Positions 56,984 through 64,000 of a DNA stretch of 64,000 bases are shown in pieces; the stretch's first letter is position 1; the number at the start of each line of letters is the position of its first letter. The position numbers and the translations under genes were made by a program. The DNA is from Pseudocercospora fijiensis CIRAD86. Its lineage: Eukaryota; Ascomycota; Dothideomycetes; Mycosphaerellales; Mycosphaerellaceae. Under the pieces are notes generated by a model that saw only the letters and a list, made by a program, of their open reading frames with translations, was not told the origin of the DNA and did no database searches. The stretch lies in NCBI RefSeq assembly GCF_000340215.1, contig NW_006921540.1, forward strand, positions 366,377 through 430,376, written 5' to 3'.

Positions 56984-57599
56984 AATGCGTATGCAGGAAA
57001 GAAGATCAACATTTCGAAGCCTCAGCCTCATCAAGGCAATCATGCAACGTAGCCTTACACGATTGGACTCACTTCGGCCGCCGCAGCCAGATCCGCCCTG
57101 CTGCATGTTTTCGCTCCATTCTCGATCGTTCAGCCAATGCCAGATTGCAGACCTCGCGAATGTCGAGCGAAAAGTTAAGATGATGACAGCACCCGGCGAG
57201 CCTCCTCTCGCATGGTTTGGAAAGGCTGCACGTACACGAAAGGCTGGAGCGCTCCGACTATCCTTCCTTGACACTCGACACCTGTATCCACCACACCAGA
57301 GAGATATCCTCCTGTCTTCCGTGAGTTGGCAAGACATGTCTCATCCCGTCTTTTGTCCTCGCGCTGTGTCTGCTACACACCATGTGCTGCACAATGTCTC
57401 CACAAAGTGATATGAGTTTGTCGCATATGAAACTCGAACACGCGCAGACAGAATACCATAGTCTCTGCGCGGAACTGTCTTCAGGTTTTCTTCCTTCTTT
57501 CTCTCACGAACAGAAATGGTTGCTATTCCCCCGCCCTCTTTAAAGATACATATTCTCCTTCATCTTCGCCTCTTCATTATCACCCGCCGCACGCCCATC
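56984..57599. other. 3' region of the uridine kinase gene and intergenic DNA
   Basis: A 158-codon frame at 56934-57410 overlaps the end of the kinase gene in another frame and lacks motifs, so I do not take it as a gene. Nothing else is seen. Confidence 0.5.
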
Positions 57600-57830
57600 A
57601 TGTCCACCCTCTGCACCTCATGCGACGAACAAGTCGTACGAGAAGACCGAAAACCCTCAGCATGCACGCACACCAACACAACCCTGTACAAAATGTTGGC
57701 AACACTGGCTCGAAATTCCGGTTGAAAATCGACATCCCGGATCGAAATTCCTTGCAATCAATGCCGTACTCCCGCAGATATCCAAAAAACGTTCGGTAGT
57801 TACGCGTGCACAGTACGAACGGTAGAATAA
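57600..57830 (+). pseudogene. Small C3HC4 RING-type gene broken by two frameshifts
   Basis: ATG at 57600 (MSTLCTSCDEQVV) gives the first Cys pair and then ACTH (Cys-x-His). A +1 shift near 57683-57690 is needed to reach CTKCWQHWLEIPVENRHP, the next Cys pair, and another near 57748-57752 to reach PCNQCRTPADIQKTFG, the last pair, ending at TAA 57830. The eight ligands then have RING-HC order (C-C-C-H-C-C-C-C), suggesting an E3 ubiquitin ligase-like protein of about 76 residues. Base composition is normal and the breaks are not RIP type. The alternatives are assembly indels or very short introns. Confidence 0.45.
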
Positions 57831-58218
57831 GTTTATATATGCAGCAACATGCTCACTGAGAGATAGAGAACTGATATCTCGACCTCTCACCACCCTCCCC
57901 TCGCCGCCGACGAGAATTTCGCCTCCTGCCGACGTTGCCTATCCGGACCAATTCTACAATCCGAGAAGCAGAATGTGTCTATGTCCTCAAAGTGTTACGA
58001 GGGCGGGGATCAATTTTTTTTTTTTGGAAATGTGCATTCCCGTGGCATGACGACAGAAGCTGTGGTGATGATGATGAAGCGCAACAACATCGCGAGAGCG
58101 TGTTGATGGTGGCAGGCGAAGGAAAGGAGAAAGAAGCACGAAAAGAATGTCCTGGTTGTTGGACGAAAGATTTGAAAAAAGCGAGAGTGAGTGAGTTGAG
58201 GACGGAGCTCTATACACA
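57831..58218. other. Transition from gene island to repeat block
   Basis: No gene recognised. A T-run (58014-58025) and a GATGATGATGA stretch are present. Composition is normal up to about 58,215. Confidence 0.5.
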
Positions 58219-59592
58219 CCAGATTGTCAATGAAGAATTCACAACGCAATCTTTGCCCCTACAAGTTCTTTTTAATATATCTTTTTATCTAGAGGAGTTA
58301 TAGCTTAATAATATAGGACAAAGATACTCTAATTTATGTATATTTTTAGAAAATATTAGAATTTCTAGTCGTTGCCTCCTAAATTAATAAGCTATATAGC
58401 TTAAAACTCTAAGTTAGAGATTTTAGAATTTTAGCGTTTTCTTGAGTCTTAATATACTATTTTTAGTAATCTAAAAACTAGGCCTTATAGTTTTACTTAA
58501 TAAAAATCTATTTTGAGATTTTTCTCGTAATATAGCTACTATTAGTTCTATAATCTAGAATTTAAAACTTAAATTCTTCTTAGGTTCCCTTTCGTATATC
58601 CTTTTCTTTAGACGAGTTATAGCTTAGTAATATAAGACAAAAATAATCTATTTTTAATCTAGTATTAGAAAATTACTAAAATTGTTATAGCTATCTACTA
58701 GGATTAGCCTAAAATTCTAGAATAAAGATTTTAAGACTTTTGCTTTTTTTAAGCCTTAGTATACTATTTTTAGTAATCTAAAACCTAACCCTAATAGTTT
58801 CACCTAGTAGGAATCTATATTAAAGCTTTTACTTTAAATAAGCTATAAATAGTCTTATAACTTAGAAAAGAATATTCTTAAGAATTGTAAACTTTAAATT
58901 GCTAAGCCTACAATTGTTAAGAATATTCGCTTTAGGATTTTAAGACTAATAGTAAGCGTATTAAAATAAGAATCTCAAAATATATTTATACTAGGTAAAA
59001 CTTTTAGGTCTAGGTTTTAGATTACTAAAAATAGTATACTAAGGCTTAATAAATACTAAAATCTTAAAATCTTTACCTAAGAGTTTTAGGCTAATCTTAG
59101 TATATAGCTATAATAGTTTTAGTTATTTTCTAAAAATACATAAAAGTTAAAGTATATTTGTCTTATATTACTAAGCTATAGCTCTTCTAAATAAAAAGAT
59201 AAACTAACGAGAATATAGTAAGAAAATAATATTCCTTTCTAGATTATATTACTAATAGTTTATATAATAATATATAAATTTAGATTTAGATTTTTATAAG
59301 ATGAAACTATAAGATCTAGATTTTAGATTACTAAAAATAGTATGCTAAGGCCTAAAAAATGCTAAAATTGTTAAACTTCTAAATTAGACTTTTAGGCTAT
59401 ATAGCCTATAAATTCAATAGGTAACGACTAGAAATTTTATTATTTTCTAAAAATAGATACAAATTAGAGTATTTTTGTTCTACATTGTTAAGCTATAACT
59501 CCTCTATATAAAAAGATATATTAAAAAGAACTTGAAGGAGCAAAGATTGCGTTGTTGTCGCTACGGTCAGAAGTGCTGTATTGACAATCTGG
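58219..59592. mobile_element. AT-rich foldback element made of four related arms
   Basis: Outer ends are CCAGATTGTCAAT (58219-58231) and its reverse complement (59580-59592). Outer arms (58219 to ~58560 and ~59290-59592) are inverted copies sharing ACGCAATCTTTG, GAGGAGTTATAGCTTA and ACTATTTTTAGTAATCTAAAA. Inner arms (~58600-58860 and ~58980-59200) are a second inverted pair related to the outer one. The centre has its own small palindrome with AGAATATTCTTAAGAATTGTA against its reverse complement (58882-58945). No coding frame. It looks like a non-autonomous foldback/MITE-type element, RIP-affected. Target duplication not resolved. Confidence 0.7.
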
Positions 59593-61023
59593 TACGTATG
59601 GGCCTCCCTAGTTGAGTTGAGTGAGGTCAATTCGTAGGGGGAAAAAAACGTTAAGTTTTTTTTTTACTGTAGATTTTACTAGGGACTGTGCTGACATTTT
59701 TTTTTTTTAGAATTCTAGTAGTTGTGAACATATATAATCTGTTCTATATGTTTGCGAGCATAAATTCTGTTGGATTTGTCTTGCTAATTATAAGCTAATC
59801 CTTAGAGAAGGGAATCACTTTTATAAGAAGCACTGCTCTTTCTAGAGGGCTATCGATAGGAACAGCGCCGGCTAGAACGAGGTTTGCGGAAGACCGCACG
59901 GCAAGGGATCAATTTGTAGTGCGAGTTTCTAAGGCGGTTAATATAGATGTACATTTTGCTAGTAGTAGCGAAGTGGAGGATCGTAGAAGAAATAGTTCTT
60001 CTAGCTAATTATAGCGGGAAGGTTCTTATCTAGACAGGCCTCGTTCGTAAGAGGGTAGTATAGACTGTAAATGTAATCTTAATTAACTAGTTGTTCGTCT
60101 CTACGGGTCTAGCTATAGGACAGACAGCTCTAAGGGCCTTCCACTTTTATATAAAATACCCTACCTCCGTTTAGGCCTTTATATATTAAGGATTACGTTC
60201 CGCGGTAGTGAATTAGTCAGATTGCACGTAATAGATTTAAATAAATTAGGGCTAGCTTCCGTCTTTCCGAACAACTAATTATATACTACTCTACCTAATC
60301 CTTTACCTAAAGGCCTAAAGCTAAACCGCTAATTTTTATCGTAGATTCCGCTATTAAAATACGATCTCGCTATACTAACGATAACTAGCAAATCCAATAC
60401 GAGGAGGTTGTAGCCCTGCTAATTGCGAGTCTAACGATCTAAAAATCTCGTATATACGACGTATGCGCGCTAAGTTATACTAATTTAGCTAAGCCTACTT
60501 CTATAGCTTTCCGCCTATCTAAATATACCGATTCTCAATATATCGCTATATACTAAGTTAACACCTAGAGGTCCTTAATTAGGGCTATCCGACTAACTTC
60601 TTCGCTATACGTACCTATACGCGACTTCTCGCTATTAAGTTCTCGTCTACGTCGGAAACAGCGGTAGCAATATCCCTCTTTATTTTTGACTAAACTAACT
60701 CGAGGCCCTTCGGAAGGTACTTCTAATCGACTTCCTTGCTAGATATAACTGCGCCCGGTATAGTAGTACTAAGTTCTCGTTACTTTGCCGACGCTAGTTA
60801 CTAGCGACTTAGAAGGTTCGAAATAGATTATTACTAACCTACTTAAGACCTATACGAGCTCGTATACCTAGTATTTCCGAATAACTTTGCTATAACCGGT
60901 ATACCTCTATAGACTATCGTTGCTAAGATATAGCTAAGTAGTAGACGCGACTCGAGCTAGTAATTCGAGTTAGTACTCCGAATACTAAATAATACTAACT
61001 ACTACTAACTACTACTAACTAAC

Positions 61024-61060
61024 ACCTATACGACCTATACGACCTATACGACCTATATAG
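61024..61060. repeat. 9-10-bp tandem repeat
   Basis: Four units of ACCTATACG(A), preceded by three TACTAAC TAC units (60986-61020). Confidence 0.75.
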
Positions 61061-61119
61061 TATCGCTAATATAAGCGACTCTAACTTAACTAATTAACCT
61101 AATACTTCGGAGCTTAATC

Positions 61120-61299
61120 GTCGTCTAGGTAGAGGCGCTTAGGGCAGAGACGCTTAGTATACTTCTTCTTCTTATCTCTCTAATGTTCTAGCTATATCCG
61201 AGCTCGATCGATATTTAGGCAGAGGCGCTTAGGGCGGAGGCGCTTAGTATGCTTCTTCTTCTTATCTCTCTAATATTCTAGCTATATCTAAACTCGATC
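61120..61299. repeat. 90-bp tandem duplication
   Basis: Two copies at a period of 90 bp (AGAGGCGCTTAGGGC at 61131 and 61221; CTTCTTCTTCTTATCTCTC in both). They differ by transitions, so the duplication predates at least part of the RIP. Confidence 0.8.
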
Positions 61300-61329
61300 G
61301 GCGTAGCGAAGACAATACCGCCTTGCCGA

Positions 61330-64000
61330 CTCGACTAGAATATAATAAAGATAAAGACGAGGATATAGTTATACTAGAGGATCTAGATCTACTAGGACAG
61401 ACGTCCGACCTGCTAATCTATATAGTCGATTAAAATCGCCGCTGCTAGCGCTAGTATTATAGCGACTATTATAACTCTAAGTATATACTAGGCGATAAAG
61501 ATCGCTTAGCTACTCGACGCTAGCCTGTCCGCTAACCTATCTATTAGCCTAAGCGGTCTGCTCGCTGCCTAAGAAATGCTAATCTTAACGTTATATACGC
61601 TTAGCTAGTTAATAATAGTCTAACTAAAGACAAGGATACTAATATAGATAAAGACTCGCAGAGCGAGGGCGAGTTAGAGATCGAGAGTCGTACTAGTAAT
61701 GCCTCTAACGACGACGATAACGATTAGCCTAGATAGCGGCCTAGTAAGCGCGGCCTCGATAAGATAAACGACGAGGAAGAGGGCGTACTCGATCCTGCTA
61801 GCCTCCGTAGTCCACGTCGTACGCTAAAGCAGAAGTACACTATTACTATATAGCAACTCGCGTAGCTTAGATTGCTAATAGAGAAGATAATGTTTATATA
61901 GTTCGGTAAGGCGGGTACAAAGACCTACCGTAAGCGTATATAGGCTATTTAAGATATATTGCCGAATAAGCACCTTATTAGTGCTGTTTAGTTACGTACT
62001 AAGGTTAAGAACTTAATTAGCAAGAAGTTCTTTAATGCCTACAAGCTAGAAGACAGTCTTGCCGCACTACGTCGCCTATCCGAGATATACGATATAATCT
62101 ATAATATCGCCCTAAATTAGTACCGCCTTCTCGAGGATTTTATACTGCTAAATACCTATAAGGATACTATATAGCGAGTAGTATCGTTCGAGGACAAGCG
62201 GAATATAATGCAGAAGCGTATCTATACGATTACGTATATAGTAGTATATTTAATAGCACTAAAGCGGGCCTCCTAGATACTAAAGTCGCTTAGCCTTCTA
62301 TTAGTATATATTAGCAATCTTCCGGCACCTCTTATCGACACCCTCTATAGTATAGGTCTACTTCCTACGTATAAGACTATATAAGCCTTAATTAAGAAGA
62401 ATGCTAACACTTAGCGGCTAAAGATCTTAGAATAGGCCAAGTTGTATATCTAGTAGATCTGCTACGACAACTTTAATCGCTAGGCAAAGCGGAAGGACTA
62501 AGGCATTACCGACAATAATAAATAGGTTAATATTACTAACTCGTACATCGCCCTTTACGAAGATATACTAGAGAGGGGGTTAACGTAGGACATACTAGAC
62601 CGCTCGAAGCTAGTACTTACCGAGAACATTATCTAGAATATCGATAGCGACGATGCTATCGTAGTAGTCGAAACACATTAGCTCTACGAAGCTTATATAT
62701 ATATATTTGGTAACGCGATTAAGGGTATCTTTAAGGTAGCGAAGGATACCGGTAATCTAGTCGAAGAACTAGTATATCCGGAGATTAACTATAGCTTCCG
62801 TAGTAAGACTTAGCTACTAGCTATGCCTCTATCGTAGAATAATAAGATCTCGAATAAGGGCACCGCCTTAGTATACGACGACATCTACTAGGGCAATCTA
62901 GGTCTAAAGCTAGAGGATCCGATTTTCGATAATAGATTAATTATCAACGTTAGTAATTAGCTAACTATCGAGCGCATATTGGCTATAATCTTTAGTAGTG
63001 TCGAGAACAAGGCTGTATACGATAAGAAGCAGTATATCCTTCTAGTGCCCGCTTAGTTCTATATCTTTATAAACCTATGCTTTATACTATTCCGTATCTA
63101 TTAGAACAAGAACAAGGCCGGCGATCGTATAGACTTCTCTCTATTATCGGATATCGATTTCTAGGGTATAAAAGAGGTTAATCTAAAGTTACTAAAATTC
63201 TTCCGTATACAGAGACTGCTAAAGCGTTGCTTTAAGGCTCGCACTATCGCCGTATTCCTCTAGATTATAGTTAACCGTAGCTATATCTCTAAGGATCTTG
63301 TTAGCGAAGGTAACTAGACCCGGCCTAAGGTCGTTAAGTAGGCTATTATCGAGAAGATGTCCGCTGCTAAGTATATAGATATCCTAAAGGAGATGTATAA
63401 GCTGCTCCTATTACTAGAAGCATAGGAGGGAATGCCTAATCGACCTGCCTCTGCCGACAATAGCGCTATACTAGCTAGGCTAGATAGGGCCTTTACCTCT
63501 ATATATAGACTAATAAAGGAGATCTCTTTATTTCTGCGCGTCCGCTATACTATCCGTATATAGGATATCGGTTACCTTCGTCGATGCGTAGACTATACGA
63601 TTACTATATTCCTTAGAGCTAGACAGAGCAACTATAGTCGTCTAATAACCTATTTCTATTTCCTCCTTAATAAGGGCGGTACTAAGGACCTATAGAAGGC
63701 GGTCCTTACTACTATAACTGTTAATCAGTCTAGAAAGAAGGGCTATACTATCGGTAGTAATAAGATAATTAAGCTTATTAACTATACCCTATCCGAGGAC
63801 TATAATCGCCTTGCTAATTCGACTTATAGACTTACTACTGCCTTTAAACGAGTATCGATAAACCGAGAGTTATCTCGACTTATCCGCGATATATTTAGGG
63901 AGAATTCTAGTATCTATCGGACTAGTTACTATACTAATAAGGATATTAGCGCGGGCGTATTTAATCGAGCTAATAAGATCCGTATCGATAGGTTCGCGAA
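61330..64000 (+). pseudogene. DUF6589-type protein of a probable mobile element, 3' end outside window
   Basis: A long frame broken by RIP-type stops runs to the window end. The N-terminal part is acidic and low-complexity with a Cys/Tyr-rich segment (QYYSDYYNSKYILGDKDR). The middle holds CYDNFNR*AKRKD*GITDNNK*VNIT (62459-62540), a hallmark-like block of fungal DUF6589 proteins. The C-terminal part has DIGYLRRC, FYFLLNKGGTKDL*KAVLTT, then GSNKIIKLINY (63560-63790), again as in that family. DUF6589 has no known function; it is common in repeated, transposon-like genes of fungi. Stops at Gln and Trp positions show RIP. Terminal repeats cannot be defined in the window. Confidence 0.65.

Larger units (their letters stand above)
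59593..61329. other. RIP-decayed sequence without recognisable gene
   Basis: Up to ~59,830 the sequence is mixed in composition with T-runs; after that it is RIP-type. A plus-strand frame with mainly TAG/TAA breaks can be followed around 60,340-60,670, but no family is evident. Probably the 5' part of the element encoding the DUF6589-type protein. Confidence 0.45.

Noticed and set aside
56934..57410. 158-codon plus-strand frame after the uridine kinase gene
   Set aside because: Overlaps the kinase coding end in another frame, with no motif and no homologue recognised.
57935..58303. 122-codon plus-strand frame
   Set aside because: Low-complexity, runs across the boundary into the foldback element; no splice or motif support.

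Overview
This window is filamentous ascomycete DNA, most likely from a Dothideomycete-like Pezizomycotina fungus (class-level placement is inference). The evidence is short GT-AG introns of about 50-260 bp, fungal gene families (GID8, a uridine kinase/UPRTase fusion, a CalB-type secreted lipase) and heavy repeat-induced point mutation (RIP). In the repeat blocks CpA and TpG are almost absent, CpG is kept, and coding frames are broken nearly always by TAA/TAG at Gln or Trp positions. Two repeat blocks (1-45,180 and about 58,220-64,000) flank a normal-composition gene island (about 45,200-58,200). A 100-N assembly gap lies at 51,109-51,208.

The left block is one set of nested transposons. The outermost is a Ty3/gypsy chromovirus (copy 1, entering from beyond the window and ending with a 3' LTR at 44,147-44,334). 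A second complete copy (25,460-42,181, 196-bp LTRs, 5-bp target duplication) sits in the integrase of copy 1. Each chromovirus copy carries one copy of a large hAT-type DNA transposon (A: 3,070-24,984; B: 28,539-38,129; 20-bp terminal inverted repeats, 8-bp target duplications). hAT-A is in turn split by a 12.3-kb gypsy-type LTR element (12,342-24,642; two 280-bp LTRs), which has an extra 917-codon ORF after pol.

The most unusual content is the cargo of the ~9.6-kb hAT element. Besides a hAT transposase with a recognisable DNA-bound core and C-terminal dimerisation region, both copies carry two different histone H3-like genes on the minus strand. One (178 codons, three exons) keeps a canonical-H3-like tail and the alpha-N and histone-fold regions. 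The other (221 codons, no intron) is more divergent. Three further unrecognised ORFs are shared by both copies. Two introns that can be mapped confidently contain GCCGGC minisatellites, and similar arrays recur through the element.

The gene island contains, left to right: a membrane-anchored GNAT acetyltransferase (+), a CalB-type secreted lipase (+), an unrecognised basic protein (-), a zinc-binding IBR/RING-like gene of which only the 3' part is clear (+), GID8 of the GID/CTLH ubiquitin ligase (-), a divergently transcribed uridine kinase/uracil phosphoribosyltransferase (+), and a small RING-type gene broken by two frameshifts (+). These look like ordinary, functionally unrelated housekeeping and accessory genes.

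The right block has a foldback element of about 1.4 kb built of four related arms, then RIP-decayed sequence ending in a long DUF6589-type reading frame that runs off the window.
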